64,000 nt of DNA from Acidocella sp. KAb 2-4 (GTDB lineage Bacteria > Pseudomonadota > Alphaproteobacteria > Acetobacterales > Acetobacteraceae), in the NCBI RefSeq assembly GCF_020567705.1, contig NZ_JAJDJU010000007.1, positions 62,001 through 126,000 on the forward strand, read 5' to 3'. The translations under genes were made by a program, and so were the position numbers. This document shows positions 1 through 9,103 of this stretch, one piece after another; within the stretch, counting starts at the first letter, position 1; each line of letters opens with the position of its first letter. The notes under the pieces were generated by a model. The model searched no databases and was not told the DNA's origin. It was given only the letters and a program-made list of their open reading frames with translations.

Positions 1-815
1 TGGTCATCACCCATAACGGCCGCACCTATGGCCCGATCAAGGTGAGCGCTGAGCGTGACCCGTCCAAGGTGCCCCTGCAGGGCGTGGACGTGGCGATGGA
101 ATGCACCGGCCTGTTCACCAAGCGCGAGGCCGCGGCCCAGCTCCTCGCTGCGGGCGCGCGCAAGGTCGTCGTCTCCGCCCCGGCTGACGGCGTGGACGCC
201 ACCATCGTGTTCGGCGTGAACCACAAGACCCTGACCAAGGACATGCAGGTGATCTCCAACGCCTCCTGCACCACCAACTGTCTGGCCCCGGTCGCCAAGG
301 TGCTGCACGAAAACTTCGGCATCGAGCGCGGCTACATGGTCACCATCCACTCCTACACCGGCGACCAGAAGACCGTGGACACCCTGCACAAGGACCTGCA
401 CCGCGCCCGTGCCGCCGCGCTCTCCATGATCCCGACCTCCACCGGCGCCGCCAAGGCCGTTGGTCTGGTGCTGCCGGAGCTGAAGGGCAAGCTGGACGGC
501 ACCGCCATCCGCGTACCGACCCCCAACGTGTCGCTGATCTCGCTCGACGTGGTGCTGAAGAAGCAGGGCACCGTGGAAGAGATCAACGCCGCCATGAAGA
601 CGGCTTCCGAAGGCGAGCTGAAGGGCATTCTCGGCTACTCCACTGACAAGCTGGTGAGCCAGGACTTCAACCACTGCCCGGCCTCCTCCACTTTCGACGC
701 GCCGCAGACCACCATCGTCGATGGCGGCCTGACCCGCGTGCTGTCCTGGTACGACAATGAGTGGGGCTTCTCCAACCGTATGTCCGACACCGCCGCCTAT
801 TTCGGTGCGCTGTGA
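1..815 (+). CDS. gap: Glyceraldehyde-3-phosphate dehydrogenase, type I (5' truncated)
   Basis: Cytosolic glycolytic enzyme that oxidises glyceraldehyde 3-phosphate to 1,3-bisphosphoglycerate with NAD. The window opens inside the gene: the frame runs from base 3, so part of the N-terminal Rossmann domain is missing and the in-frame GTG at 42 is not the true start. The catalytic motif [12 protein letters not shown] is intact, with the active-site Cys codon at 267-269, followed by the HSYTGDQ segment and the usual C-terminal [11 protein letters not shown]. The stop overlaps the GTG start of pgk by four bases, so the two genes are almost certainly one transcript with coupled translation. Identity is secure; only the 5' end is unseen. 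Confidence 0.97.
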   Translation, partial: VITHNGRTYGPIKVSAERDPSKVPLQGVDVAMECTGLFTKREAAAQLLAAGARKVVVSAPADGVDATIVFGVNHKTLTKDMQVISNASCTTNCLAPVAKVLHENFGIERGYMVTIHSYTGDQKTVDTLHKDLHRARAAALSMIPTSTGAAKAVGLVLPELKGKLDGTAIRVPTPNVSLISLDVVLKKQGTVEEINAAMKTASEGELKGILGYSTDKLVSQDFNHCPASSTFDAPQTTIVDGGLTRVLSWYDNEWGFSNRMSDTAAYFGAL

Positions 816-2017
816 GCAACACGCTCGATGATGTGAAGGTGCAGGGGCGGCGCGTGCTGCTCCGCGCCGACCTCAACGTGCCGGTGCATGAGGGCAAGGT
901 GAGCGACCTCACCCGGCTGGAGCGTCTCGCCCCCACCATCCGCGAGCTGTCGGAGAAGGGCGCGAAGGTGATCGTGCTCTCCCATTTCGACCGCCCGAAG
1001 GGCAAGCGCGTCGAGAGCATGTCGCTCAAGCCGATCGCCGAGGCGCTGGCCCAGGTGCTGGGCAAGCCGGTCGCCTTCGCCGAGGATTGCGTCGGCCCGG
1101 TGGCGGAAGCCGCCGTCGCCAAGCTGCATGACGGCGACGTGCTGGTGCTGGAGAACACCCGCTTCCACCCCGGCGAGGAGGAGAATTCCCCCGAATTCGC
1201 CGCCGCCCTGGCCAAGCTGGGCGATATTTTCGTCAACGACGCCTTCTCCGCCGCGCACCGCGCCCATGCCTCCACCGAGGGCGTGGCGCATCACCTGCCG
1301 GCCTTCGCCGGGCGGCTGATGCAGGCCGAGCTGCATGCGCTGGAGCAGGCCCTGGGCCACCCGCAGCGCCCGGTGGCGGCGATCGTCGCCGGCTCCAAGG
1401 TCTCGACCAAGCTCGACCTGCTGAACAACCTGGTCGCCAAGGTCGATATCCTGGTGATCGGCGGCGCCATGGCCAATACCTTCCTGGCGGCCCAGGGCGT
1501 CAATGTCGGCAAGTCGCTGCAGGAGCCTGACCTGCACGAGACCGCGCGCAAGATCATGCAGACCGCCGCCGCCAAGGGCTGCGAGATCATCCTGCCGCAG
1601 GACGTGGTGGTGGCCGAGAAATTTGAGGCCAACGCCCCGACCCAGGTGGTGAAGGTCGACGCCATTCCGCACAACGCCATGGCGCTCGATGTCGGCCCGG
1701 CCACCGTGGCCGCCTTCATCCACCGCCTGCCGGAGATCAAGACGATCATCTGGAACGGCCCGCTCGGCGCCTTCGAGACCAAGCCGTTCGACGCCTCGAC
1801 CAACGTGCTGGCCGAGGCCATCGCGCTGGCCACCAAGGAGGGCAAGATCGTCTCCGTCGGCGGTGGTGGCGACACCGTGTCGGCGCTGAAGCTGGCCGGT
1901 TACCATCAGCACATGACCTATCTCTCCAGCGCGGGCGGCGCCTTCCTGGAGTGGATGGAAGGCAAGGTCCTGCCCGGCGTGATCGCGCTGAGCAAGGATC
2001 TGTCGAACATGGGCTGA
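812..2017 (+). CDS. pgk: Phosphoglycerate kinase
   Basis: Transfers phosphate from 1,3-bisphosphoglycerate to ADP, the step directly after gap. I chose the GTG at 812, which overlaps the gap stop (GTGA) and gives 401 aa, the normal family length; the longer open frame upstream lies inside gap. Visible motifs: RADLNVPV near the N-terminus (substrate-binding Arg), HFDRPKG in place of the more common Hx[14 protein letters not shown], and the nucleotide-binding GGGDTVSAL near the C-terminus. The gene is followed by a strong intrinsic terminator, so gap-pgk ends here. Other Calvin or glycolytic genes are not adjacent on the 3' side. Confidence 0.97.
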   Translation: MSNTLDDVKVQGRRVLLRADLNVPVHEGKVSDLTRLERLAPTIRELSEKGAKVIVLSHFDRPKGKRVESMSLKPIAEALAQVLGKPVAFAEDCVGPVAEAAVAKLHDGDVLVLENTRFHPGEEENSPEFAAALAKLGDIFVNDAFSAAHRAHASTEGVAHHLPAFAGRLMQAELHALEQALGHPQRPVAAIVAGSKVSTKLDLLNNLVAKVDILVIGGAMANTFLAAQGVNVGKSLQEPDLHETARKIMQTAAAKGCEIILPQDVVVAEKFEANAPTQVVKVDAIPHNAMALDVGPATVAAFIHRLPEIKTIIWNGPLGAFETKPFDASTNVLAEAIALATKEGKIVSVGGGGDTVSALKLAGYHQHMTYLSSAGGAFLEWMEGKVLPGVIALSKDLSNMG

Positions 2018-2059
2018 GACCCCGAACCTTGGCGTGCAAATCCAGCCGAAGGCATGAGA

Positions 2060-2085
2060 GGGGTCCCGTAGCGGACCCCTTTTTT
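2060..2085 (+). terminator. Rho-independent terminator of gap-pgk
   Basis: Perfect 7-bp stem GGGGTCC/GGACCCC (2060-2066 with 2073-2079) with a 6-nt loop, followed directly by six T residues. It lies 43 nt after the pgk stop and before the next gene's ribosome-binding site, so it separates pgk from the transporter. Confidence 0.92.
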
Positions 2086-2111
2086 GCGGCCATGGGCAAA
2101 AGAGAGTTTCG

Positions 2112-2993
2112 ATGATTTCGCGGCTGCAAGCCTTTGCGCTGATTTTTCTGGCCGTCATGCTCTGGGGCTGGGCGCCGGTCGGCACCCGCTACATGCTGGG
2201 CAACGACCATGCGGCGCTGCCCTGGGCCGCCTTTACGGGTTTGCGCTACGGGCTGGCCGCTTTTTGCTTCCTGCCCTGGCTATTGCGGGCGCTGCGCCGC
2301 TGGCCCCGGCGTGAATTAATGTTCGCCGCGTTTTGCGGCCTGACCGGTGTGACGTCGTATAATCTCGCCTATGCGTTCGGCAGCCGCACCGTCTCGGCCG
2401 GGATGGTCGGGCTGATCACCGCCACCGAGCCGCTGCTCATCGTGCTGCTGATCAGCCTGCGCAACCGCCGCCTGCCCGGCGGGTGGACGGTGCTGGCCGG
2501 GCTGACCGGCTTTGCCGGCATCGCCCTGCTGGCGGGCAGCGCCGGCCCGGCCCAGGGCGATTGGCTGGGCATGGCGCTGGTGCTGTTCGCCGCTTTCACC
2601 TGGGCCTGGTATTGCGTGCTCACACCGCCGCTGCTAGCCGGGCGGCCGGCCGTTGAGGTGTCGGCGGTGACGATGACGGGCGGAGGGGTGCCCCTGCTCC
2701 TTGCCGGGGCGCGGCAAATGCCACATCTGCTGACGCAGATGGACCCGCCGCGCTGGGCGATCGTGCTGGGGCTGGTATTTGGACCGTCGGTGCTGGCGAT
2801 GGTGGCGTGGAACAAAGGCACCAGCGCCCTCGGGCCCGAGGCCTCGGGCTGGTTCCTCTATCTGTTGCCGTTGGTGGCGCTGGGGGGCGGGGCGCTGTTG
2901 CTGGGCGAGAAGCTCACCCTCATGGAACTCGCGGGCGGCGTGCTGATCCTGCTTTCTGTGTTCCTCAGCCAGCGCGCCCCGGCTCGGGTTTAG
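2112..2993 (+). CDS. DMT-superfamily (EamA) transporter
   Basis: Inner-membrane protein of 293 aa with about ten hydrophobic segments arranged as two repeated five-helix halves, the layout of EamA drug/metabolite exporters. The start ATG at 2112 is preceded by AAAAGAGAG as a ribosome-binding site. The conserved N-terminal pattern ([13 protein letters not shown], then GLRYGLA) fits this family. The substrate cannot be read from the sequence; members export amino acids, sugars or metabolites. It is separated from pgk by the terminator and its stop overlaps the convergent yacG stop by a few bases. Family assignment is secure, function open. Confidence 0.9.
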   Translation: MISRLQAFALIFLAVMLWGWAPVGTRYMLGNDHAALPWAAFTGLRYGLAAFCFLPWLLRALRRWPRRELMFAAFCGLTGVTSYNLAYAFGSRTVSAGMVGLITATEPLLIVLLISLRNRRLPGGWTVLAGLTGFAGIALLAGSAGPAQGDWLGMALVLFAAFTWAWYCVLTPPLLAGRPAVEVSAVTMTGGGVPLLLAGARQMPHLLTQMDPPRWAIVLGLVFGPSVLAMVAWNKGTSALGPEASGWFLYLLPLVALGGGALLLGEKLTLMELAGGVLILLSVFLSQRAPARV

Positions 2994-3160
2994 CGCGGCG
3001 GCGGCTCCGGCGCGCGTTCTTCCTCGTCATCCTCATCCACCTGCTGCGGGATCTTGTAGCTGTCGGTCAGCCAGCGGCCGAGATCGATATCGGCGCAGCG
3101 CTTGGAGCAGAATGGCTTGTGGCCGGGCGCAGCGGGCTTGCCGCAAATCGGGCATTTCAT
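2990..3160 (-). CDS. yacG: DNA gyrase inhibitor YacG (small zinc protein)
   Basis: A 56-aa protein. It begins MKCPICGK and continues with [16 protein letters not shown], giving the four cysteines of the CPxC...CxxxC zinc site and the DLGRW motif of YacG; the C-terminus is very acidic and ends in PPPR. E. coli YacG binds GyrB and inhibits gyrase. The start overlaps the RNase E/G-family stop (ATGA), so it is the last gene of the hisG-to-yacG run. Its 3' end overlaps the convergent DMT transporter by four bases. Length and motif make the call firm. Confidence 0.93.
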   Translation of the reverse strand: MKCPICGKPAAPGHKPFCSKRCADIDLGRWLTDSYKIPQQVDEDDEEERAPEPPPR

Positions 3161-4008
3161 CGGGACAACAGCTCATGCAAAGGCGGCCGGACGCGCCGCC
3201 GGTTGATCTCGGCGAAGCCGAGATGGGAGAAGCCGAGCAGGCTCGGGCGCAGCGGATCAGCGCCCAGCGCCGCGCGCAGGGGCTCGGCCAGCTTCTGCCG
3301 CTGCGCCGGTTTCAGCCCGGCGAAATCGATCAGGATCCCACCCGAGAGGTTGCGCAGCACGATCTGGCGGCAGAGTTCGGGGATGACGGCGAGGTTCAGC
3401 GCCAGCGGGTTGGCCGCACTGGCGGGCCCGGCGTCGATATCGAGCAGCGTGGCGGCCGGGGCGGGGGTGATGTGCAGGCGCGCGCCCTGCGGCAAGGCGG
3501 CCTCCGGCTCGGCCAGGGTGGCGATCTCATCTTCCAGCACCGCGTCGAAGGCCTGGGGGCTGTGGCGTATCCGCCCCTCCAGCGCCGGGCGCAGCTCGGC
3601 GATCAGCGCGTAATCGTCGAGCAGGATCTCCTCGCCCGGCAGGCTTGCCGCCAGCTCCAGCAGCGGGCCGGGGCCGCGCCGCTTCAGGCTGGGCGCGTCG
3701 CCGGGCGGTTCGTCCGCCACCGCCAGCCGCGGCCCCTTGCCGCCCTGCGGCGCGCGGGTGACGCGCACGGCCACATAATCGCCGATGGTGAGGCTCTTGC
3801 CTCCGGCGCTGTCCGGCAGAAACCCGGTTTCCGCGCCCAGGTTGAGAAAGCGCCCGGCCAAAGCCGGCATCACCGCCTCCACCCGGCCGGTATAGACATC
3901 GCCCACGCCATCCGGCGCGGCCAAGTTCCAGAGCCAGTATCCGGCCAGCATATCCCCGCGCAGCAGAGCGACGCGCACAAATTCGCCGCGCCGGGAGGCG
4001 GCGATCAT
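3157..4008 (-). CDS. Ribonuclease E/G family protein (short form)
   Basis: A 283-aa member of the RNase E/G family, much shorter than E. coli RNase G (about 490 aa). The N-terminal S1-like stretch ([15 protein letters not shown], then GAETGFLPD) is present. Two candidate metal-binding aspartates are retained: one in LLDIDAG and one in [10 protein letters not shown]. The Zn-link and C-terminal scaffold of RNase E are absent. Such short forms commonly sit between maf and yacG in alphaproteobacteria. The gene overlaps maf and yacG by ATGA at both ends. Role in RNA processing is inferred from family; catalytic activity of the short form is less certain. Confidence 0.85.
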   Translation of the reverse strand: MIAASRRGEFVRVALLRGDMLAGYWLWNLAAPDGVGDVYTGRVEAVMPALAGRFLNLGAETGFLPDSAGGKSLTIGDYVAVRVTRAPQGGKGPRLAVADEPPGDAPSLKRRGPGPLLELAASLPGEEILLDDYALIAELRPALEGRIRHSPQAFDAVLEDEIATLAEPEAALPQGARLHITPAPAATLLDIDAGPASAANPLALNLAVIPELCRQIVLRNLSGGILIDFAGLKPAQRQKLAEPLRAALGADPLRPSLLGFSHLGFAEINRRRVRPPLHELLSR

Positions 4009-4571
4009 GCCCGCTGCCAGCCCAGCCCGCGCAGCAGCGCCGCGGTTTCATGCAGCGGCAGGCCGACCACGCCGGAATAAGACCCGGCGATGAAATCGAT
4101 GAAGGTCGCGGCGCGGCCCTGGATGGCATAGCCCCCGGCCTTGCCCCGCCACTCGCCGCTGTCGAGATAATCGCGCAATTGCGGCTCATCCAGCCGCGCG
4201 AAGCCGACCACGCTCTCCACCACCCGGCGCGCCACGCGGCCATCGGGGGCGCGCACCGCCACGCCAGTGAACACTTTGTGCCGCCGCCCGGAGAGCAGGC
4301 GCAGATAGGCCTCGGCCTCGTCCCGCGCCTCGGTCTTGTGCAAAATCCGCCGGCCGGCCGCCACCACCGTATCGGCGGCGATCACATAGGCATCGTCCTG
4401 CGCTGATAATTTGGCGAGCGCCATGCGCGCCGCATAGGCGCGCGGCAGCTCCCCCGGGGCGGGCGTCTCGTCGATCTCGGGGGCGAAAATCCGGTCCGGC
4501 GTAATGCCGATCTGCCGCAGCAATTCCAGCCGCCGCGGGCTGGCGGAGGCCAGACTTACTTGAAGCGGAAT
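4005..4571 (-). CDS. maf: Maf family nucleotide pyrophosphatase (start uncertain)
   Basis: House-cleaning nucleoside triphosphate pyrophosphatase. The family signature [15 protein letters not shown] is encoded, followed by [29 protein letters not shown] and the GYAIQG segment. The problem is the start: the first ATG/GTG/TTG in frame is TTG at 4523, which would cut off the essential SASPRR motif. Upstream in frame are only CTG (4553) and ATT (4571); the interval is drawn to the ATT, which has AAGG about ten bases before it and gives 188 aa, the normal length. Either way the gene overlaps the 3' end of infA. Function secure, start not. Confidence 0.88.
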   Translation of the reverse strand: MPLQVSLASASPRRLELLRQIGITPDRIFAPEIDETPAPGELPRAYAARMALAKLSAQDDAYVIAADTVVAAGRRILHKTEARDEAEAYLRLLSGRRHKVFTGVAVRAPDGRVARRVVESVVGFARLDEPQLRDYLDSGEWRGKAGGYAIQGRAATFIDFIAGSYSGVVGLPLHETAALLRGLGWQRA

Positions 4572-4774
4572 GTGATCCGGCCCTTGGTCAGGTCATACGG
4601 GGTCATCTCGACATTCACCCGGTCCCCGGCCAGCACGCGGATGCGGTTCTTGCGCATCTTGCCGCTGGTATGGGCAAGGATCACGTGGTCGTTGTCCAGC
4701 TTCACGCGGAACATCGCATTGGGCAGCAGCTCGGTCACCATGCCGCTGAATTCGATCATATCTTCTTTAGACAA
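4556..4774 (-). CDS. infA: Translation initiation factor IF-1
   Basis: A 72-aa OB-fold factor that binds the ribosomal A site during initiation. The sequence from [10 protein letters not shown] to the end (GRITFRFK) follows the family almost residue by residue. The start is TTG at 4774, placed six bases after AGAGGT; the ORF continues upstream without stop but the extra residues do not belong to the family. It lies 58 bp after hisD on the same strand and its 3' end overlaps maf. The hisD-infA-maf-yacG order is typical of alphaproteobacteria. Confidence 0.96.
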   Translation of the reverse strand: MSKEDMIEFSGMVTELLPNAMFRVKLDNDHVILAHTSGKMRKNRIRVLAGDRVNVEMTPYDLTKGRITFRFK

Positions 4775-4832
4775 ATATACCTCTGATACTGTTGGAGCGC
4801 CTGCGTTCACATGGGCCGGGTTTTTGTTCCGG

Positions 4833-6122
4833 TCAAGTTGTCCCCAGGCGGATGGCCACGGAGCGGGCATGCGCGCCCAGCCCCTCGGCCTCGGCCAGGG
4901 CCACGGCGGCGGGGCCGATCTCGGCCAAGGCCGAGGGCGGCACGCTGAGATGGGTGGTGCGCTTCATGAAATCGTACACCGACAGCCCGGAGGCGAAGCG
5001 CGCCGTGCCCGAGGTTGGCAGCACATGGTTCGGCCCAGCCACATAATCGCCCACCGCCTCGGGCGTGCTGCGCCCCAGGAAGATCGCGCCCGCGTGGCGG
5101 ATCTGGTTGAACACACGGTCCGGCTCGGCCAGCATCAGCTGCAGATGCTCGGGCGCGATGCGGTTGGCCAGCTCCACCGCCTCGTCCCACTCGCGCACCA
5201 GGATGATGGCGCCGTGGCGCGACCAGCTTTCGCGCGCGATGGCGGCGCGGGGCAGGGTGGCCAGCGCCTCTTCCACCGCGCTCTCCACCGCCGCGGCCAG
5301 GGCGCCGCTATTGGTGATGAGGATGGATTGCGCGTCCTCGTCGTGCTCGGCCTGGGCCAGCAGGTCGATGGCGATATGCGCGGGGTCGCAGCCATCCTCG
5401 GCCAGGATCAGCACTTCCGACGGCCCGGCGATGGAGTCGATGCCGACCCGCCCGAATACCTGCCGCTTGGCCTCGGCCACATAGGCGTTGCCGGGGCCGA
5501 CGATGCGGTCCACCGGGCGGATGCTCTGCGTGCCATAGGCCATCGCCGCCACCGCCTGCGCCCCGCCGATGCGGTAAATCTCGGTCACCCCGGCCAGCGA
5601 GGCCGCGGCCAGCACCAGCGGGTTGAGCTCGCCATCGGGCGCGGGCACGCACATGGCCAGCCGCCGCACCCCGGCCACCTTGGCCGGAATCGCGTTCATC
5701 AGCACCGAGGACGGATAAGACGCCTTGCCCCCCGGCACATACAGCCCGGCGGCGTCCAGCGGCGTCCAGCGCATGCCCAGCCGCGCCCCGGCATCGTCGG
5801 TGAACTCGAAATCGCGCGGCAACTGCATGCGGTGGAAGGTCTCGATTCGCCGCGCCGCCAGGGCCAGCGCCTCGCGCAGCGCCTTGGGCGTGGCGGAAAA
5901 CGCGGCCTGAATCTCATCACGCGAGACGCGCAGGCGCTCGGCGCTCAATTCCACGCGGTCGAAGCGTTTTGTGTAGTCGAACAGCGCGGCATCGCCCTCG
6001 GCGCGCACGCGCTCGATGATCGCGGCCACGGCGGCGCTCACCTCGGGCTGGGTGACGGCGCGGGCCAGCAGCGCCTGGAAGGCGGGCTCGAAAACCGGGC
6101 TCTTGGTCGATAGCAGCTTCAT
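4833..6122 (-). CDS. hisD: Histidinol dehydrogenase
   Basis: Zinc enzyme performing the last two NAD-dependent oxidations of histidine synthesis (histidinol to histidine). At 429 aa it has the normal length. Visible signatures include [10 protein letters not shown], the [12 protein letters not shown] motif, GPSEVLI, and APEHLQL near the C-terminus. The start ATG at 6122 overlaps the hisG stop (ATGA). The open frame extends much further upstream, but that part lies inside hisG and is not translated. hisG-hisD are clearly co-transcribed; the rest of the his genes are not in the window. Confidence 0.97.
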   Translation of the reverse strand: MKLLSTKSPVFEPAFQALLARAVTQPEVSAAVAAIIERVRAEGDAALFDYTKRFDRVELSAERLRVSRDEIQAAFSATPKALREALALAARRIETFHRMQLPRDFEFTDDAGARLGMRWTPLDAAGLYVPGGKASYPSSVLMNAIPAKVAGVRRLAMCVPAPDGELNPLVLAAASLAGVTEIYRIGGAQAVAAMAYGTQSIRPVDRIVGPGNAYVAEAKRQVFGRVGIDSIAGPSEVLILAEDGCDPAHIAIDLLAQAEHDEDAQSILITNSGALAAAVESAVEEALATLPRAAIARESWSRHGAIILVREWDEAVELANRIAPEHLQLMLAEPDRVFNQIRHAGAIFLGRSTPEAVGDYVAGPNHVLPTSGTARFASGLSVYDFMKRTTHLSVPPSALAEIGPAAVALAEAEGLGAHARSVAIRLGTT

Positions 6123-6766
6123 GGCGTCAGGGCCTTCCGGAATGCCTCGATCCAGGCGCCGATCTCGTCGGGCCGGGTTTTCAGCGCGATGCGGTTCACG
6201 ATCAGCCGCGAGGAAACCTGCGCGATCACGTCGGTTTCGACAAGGCCATTGGCCTTGAGCGTGCTGCCGGTCTGCACCAGATCGACGATCAGCCGCGACA
6301 GCCCCAGCCCCGGCGCCAGTTCCATGGCGCCGTTCAGCGGCACGATCTCGGCCTGGATGCCCTTGGCGGCGAAATGCTTCTTGGCCATGTTCGGGTATTT
6401 GCTGGCCACCCGGATGCGCGAGGCGCGGGTGAAATCGGTCTGCCCGGCATCGTCCTTGGGCTCGGCCACCGAGATGCGGCACTGCCCGATGCCGAGATCC
6501 AGTGGCGCGTACACCTCCGGATAGTCGAACTCCATCAGCACATCGGACCCGCAAATGCCGATCTGCGCCGCGCCGAAGGCGACGAAGGTGGCGACATCGA
6601 AGGAGCGGACGCGGATCACGTCCAGCCCCGGATGGTTGGTGGGGAAGCGCATGCGGCGCGAGGATTCATCGGCGTAATCCGCTTCCGGAAAAATCCCGGC
6701 GCGGGCCAGCAGCGGACCGGCGTCCTTCAGAATGCGCCCTTTGGGCAAAGCAAGAACGATCGACAT
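6119..6766 (-). CDS. hisG: ATP phosphoribosyltransferase, short form
   Basis: First enzyme of histidine synthesis, joining ATP and PRPP. The 215-aa length and the N-terminus LALPKGRILKD identify the short HisG_S form, which lacks the C-terminal regulatory domain and in known organisms works as a hetero-octamer with HisZ. The motif GICGSDVL and the PRPP-loop region near residue 150 are present. hisZ is not in the window and must be elsewhere if the usual arrangement holds. The start ATG at 6766 is followed by hisD through an ATGA overlap. Confidence 0.95.
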   Translation of the reverse strand: MSIVLALPKGRILKDAGPLLARAGIFPEADYADESSRRMRFPTNHPGLDVIRVRSFDVATFVAFGAAQIGICGSDVLMEFDYPEVYAPLDLGIGQCRISVAEPKDDAGQTDFTRASRIRVASKYPNMAKKHFAAKGIQAEIVPLNGAMELAPGLGLSRLIVDLVQTGSTLKANGLVETDVIAQVSSRLIVNRIALKTRPDEIGAWIEAFRKALTP

Positions 6767-6816
6767 GGCGCTGGCCTTACCATCCGGGGCAGGGGGAAGC
6801 TAGGGTGGCGGGCGGT

Positions 6817-7569
6817 TCAACTCATGTTGAATTCATGCTTCTGCACCCGCAAAATCCAGTCCGCGCTGGCTTCGTCCGCCAGCTTCTCCAGCCCGGCGCC
6901 GGGGGGCAGGTCGCAGCGCAGGGGCAGCCCGGCCGCCTCGGCGATCGCGCGCAGGGCGATGTTGATATCCGCCTCGAACGCCTCGTAGCGCAGCCGCAGC
7001 GGGGTGATGCCCTGGCAGGAGAACCAATCCTCCCACAGTCGGTTTTCGGCGGCGATGTTGCGCATGATCTGGCGGAGGCGCGGCAGGTCGAATGCCGCCG
7101 CCGCCTCGGCCGCGGTGAGGCGCCGATGCGGCTGGCCGGGGCGGGCGTGCCAGATGTTCAGCACCTCGCCGCGCAGCAGCGACACCGCCTGCGCGATGGC
7201 ATTGCGCCGCTCGATGAACACCACGCGCAGCCGCGGAAACAGATGCGGCACGGCGGGGGCCAGCGGGGCGAGGTCGTGCCAGGTGGTCTTGAAGATGAAG
7301 GCCGGGTCGGGGTCGGCGAACAGCGCGGCCAGATAAGCGGCGAAACCCTCAACCCCGCGCCGCGCCCGCTCCTGCGCCGCCGGGCCGCGCGGGCTGAGGA
7401 TTTCCGTGGGCTCCACGCTTTGCCCGGCCGCGTGCAGCGCGGCGCAGAGATGCGTGCTGCCGGTGCGCGGGGTAATCGCCAGCATTACCACTGGCTTGGG
7501 GCAGGTGATGCCCGCGAAATCCCGCGCCCGCAGCGCCTCGAAATCCGGAAAGACCGCCTCCAGCCCCAT
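6817..7569 (-). CDS. Stf0-type sulfotransferase family protein
   Basis: Predicted PAPS-dependent sulfotransferase of about 250 aa. The motif AITPRTGSTHLCAAL matches the 5'-phosphosulfate-binding loop of Stf0 (trehalose 2-sulfotransferase) proteins, and VVFIERRNAIAQAVSL resembles the 3'-phosphate-binding segment. The start is set at the ATG at 7569 (MGLEAVFPDFEAL), because the in-frame extension upstream is low-complexity Arg/Ser-rich and unlike the family. The acceptor is unknown; it may be a glycan or glycolipid. It lies 50 bp before hisG on the same strand. Confidence 0.82.
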   Translation of the reverse strand: MGLEAVFPDFEALRARDFAGITCPKPVVMLAITPRTGSTHLCAALHAAGQSVEPTEILSPRGPAAQERARRGVEGFAAYLAALFADPDPAFIFKTTWHDLAPLAPAVPHLFPRLRVVFIERRNAIAQAVSLLRGEVLNIWHARPGQPHRRLTAAEAAAAFDLPRLRQIMRNIAAENRLWEDWFSCQGITPLRLRYEAFEADINIALRAIAEAAGLPLRCDLPPGAGLEKLADEASADWILRVQKHEFNMS

Positions 7570-7630
7570 TACCGCCCCGTTTGCAACCTCGCCGCGATTA
7601 GACGCAACGCCCGCGCGGCGGCAAGGGGGA

Positions 7631-7885
7631 TTAGTGGACGAAGCTGGGCACCATCTCCTGCTGGATGATCGCAGCCGCCGCCAGCTTCGCATCCGGGGCG
7701 ATCGCGATCGGCGTGCCGTCCGCCGCGTGGATGGCGAAGGCCGGGCCCTGCTCGGTCATCACCGGCTTCACGAAGGCGATTTCCTCCATGCCCAGCATAG
7801 CGAGCTGGGACGGGGAAATATGATGAATGTCCAGCACCGTGCCGGGGACGAAATTGGCCGTGCCGTCATGGTTTTTGATGTTCAT
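7631..7885 (-). CDS. DUF1150 family protein
   Basis: An 84-aa protein of the DUF1150 family, a small alphaproteobacterial protein usually found just after an Hsp20 gene, as here. The start ATG at 7885 follows AAGGATATCACG, a good ribosome-binding site, and the upstream ORF extension (MPLCDRSAAP) is rejected. The central region (MLGMEEIAFVKPV, then GPAFAIHAADG) is the conserved core. No catalytic residues are evident. It is the second gene of an hsp20-DUF1150 operon, suggesting a role linked to heat shock or protein quality control; the molecular function is unknown. Confidence 0.85.
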   Translation of the reverse strand: MNIKNHDGTANFVPGTVLDIHHISPSQLAMLGMEEIAFVKPVMTEQGPAFAIHAADGTPIAIAPDAKLAAAAIIQQEMVPSFVH

Positions 7886-7963
7886 CGTGATATCCTTTCT
7901 GGCCGCTGGGGCCGCAGAACGATCACACAGCGGCAATATGTCTCTTTTATGCCCGCCGCGGCC

Positions 7964-8434
7964 TTAGCCCCCGGCGTTTTCCACATCCCTGTCCACCACC
8001 CGCGCCGGGGCCACGGCCTTGCCCTGACCACGCGAGATGGGGATCGTCTTCACCACCGGCTGCGGCACGGGGCGCACGAGGTCCACATGCAGCAAGCCGT
8101 TATCAAGCCATGCGCCCTTCACCTCGATCCCTTCGGCCAGCACGAAGGCGCGCTGGAATTGCCGGGCCGCGATGCCTCGGTGCAGGAAGATCCGCCCCTG
8201 CGCGTCGTCAGTCTGCCGCCCGCGAATGACTAATTGGTTATCCTCGAGCGTGATTTGCAGGTCGTCCATGGTAAAACCGGCCACCGCCAGGGTGATGCGC
8301 AGCGAGACCGGGCTGAGCTGCTCGATATTGTAGGGCGGATAGCCGTCCGACGAAGTTTTGGCGGCGCGTTCGATCATCTGCTCCAGGTGGTCGAAGCCGA
8401 GAAATAAAGGCGAGGTGAATACGCGTGTATTCAT
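7964..8434 (-). CDS. Hsp20/alpha-crystallin small heat-shock protein
   Basis: A 156-aa chaperone of the IbpA type that holds unfolding proteins. The alpha-crystallin domain runs from about residue 37 to 130, with YPPYNIEQ, ITLAVAGF, LVIRGRQ and the HRGIAARQFQRAF stretch typical of IbpA relatives. The C-terminal IxI-like anchor (TIPIS) is present. The ATG at 8434 follows GGGGGAGC nine bases upstream, and this SD can be paired into a hairpin (see the leader feature). It is co-transcribed with the DUF1150 gene 78 bp downstream and diverges from def. Confidence 0.93.
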   Translation of the reverse strand: MNTRVFTSPLFLGFDHLEQMIERAAKTSSDGYPPYNIEQLSPVSLRITLAVAGFTMDDLQITLEDNQLVIRGRQTDDAQGRIFLHRGIAARQFQRAFVLAEGIEVKGAWLDNGLLHVDLVRPVPQPVVKTIPISRGQGKAVAPARVVDRDVENAGG

Positions 8435-8443
8435 AACGTAAGG

Positions 8444-8490
8444 GCTCCCCCGAGTTGAGCGAAGCAGGTTGATGGACCCCGAAGGCGTCC
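8444..8490 (-). promoter_or_regulatory. ROSE-like RNA thermometer in the hsp20 leader
   Basis: Read on the minus strand, GCUUCGCUC (8465-8457) can pair with the SD-containing GGGGGAGC (8451-8444), leaving one bulged G and a short loop. The pairing strand contains UCGCU, which fits the UYGCU core of ROSE thermometers that melt to free the SD on heating. A second hairpin upstream (8474-8490, GGAC/GTCC ends with an internal G-G mismatch) resembles the multi-hairpin ROSE layout. Spacing from SD to the ATG is about nine bases. This is a pattern match by eye, not a covariance hit. Confidence 0.5.
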
Positions 8491-8569
8491 GATAACCATG
8501 TTGTCATAACTGGGGCGGGATGCAAGAGGCGCGTTGCAGGCGCGGGGCCGGCAGACTACATCCTGTGGC

Positions 8570-9103
8570 ATGTTAGAGACACATAGCGAAGCCGAGTTGC
8601 TGCCCATCCTGATCTGCCCCGACCCCAAGCTGCGCAAGGCCGCGCGCGCGGTCACGCCTGACGACGCCGAGGAGCTGCGCGAGCTGATCCCCGATATGTT
8701 CGCCACCATGTATAAGGCGCCGGGCATCGGGCTGGCCGCGCCGCAGGTGGGGCGGCTGCTCAGGGTCATCACCGTCGATGTCGCGCCCAATGACGAGCCG
8801 GCCCCGATCGCGCTGATCAACCCGGAGATCATCGCCAAATCCGAGGAGACGGCGGTGCATCAGGAGGGCTGCCTCTCGGTGCCCGACCAATATGCCGAGG
8901 TAACGCGCCCGGCGCGCGTGGCCGTGCGTTACCTGGATGAGAACTGGACCAAGCGCGAGATTGAGGCGGATGGCCTGCTCTCCGCCTGCTTGCAGCACGA
9001 GATCGACCATCTCAACGGCGTGCTGTTCGTCGATTACCTCACCCCGCTCAAGCGCAATATTCTGCTCCGCAAGCTGGCCAAGGCGCAGAAGGACAAGAAA
9101 TGA
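8570..9103 (+). CDS. def: Peptide deformylase
   Basis: Removes the formyl group from the N-terminal methionine of new proteins. At 177 aa it has all three family motifs: [10 protein letters not shown] (residues 52-61), EGCLSVP with metal ligand Cys101, and QHEIDHLNG with His143, Glu144 and His147. The start is the ATG at 8570; a longer in-frame start exists at 8534, but those residues are atypical. The stop overlaps the fmt start (ATGA), so def-fmt-truA form one operon, pairing the deformylase with the enzyme that adds the formyl group. Confidence 0.96.
   Translation: MLETHSEAELLPILICPDPKLRKAARAVTPDDAEELRELIPDMFATMYKAPGIGLAAPQVGRLLRVITVDVAPNDEPAPIALINPEIIAKSEETAVHQEGCLSVPDQYAEVTRPARVAVRYLDENWTKREIEADGLLSACLQHEIDHLNGVLFVDYLTPLKRNILLRKLAKAQKDKK

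Noticed and set aside
4560-6113. Long plus-strand ORF opposite hisD
   Set aside because: Arg/His/Gly-rich shadow frame of a high-GC gene; the opposite strand encodes HisD.
4833-6554. 573-aa reading frame as the hisD gene
   Set aside because: The residues before MKLLSTK lie within hisG in another frame and do not belong to HisD; the ATGA overlap at 6119-6122 gives a normal 429-aa enzyme.
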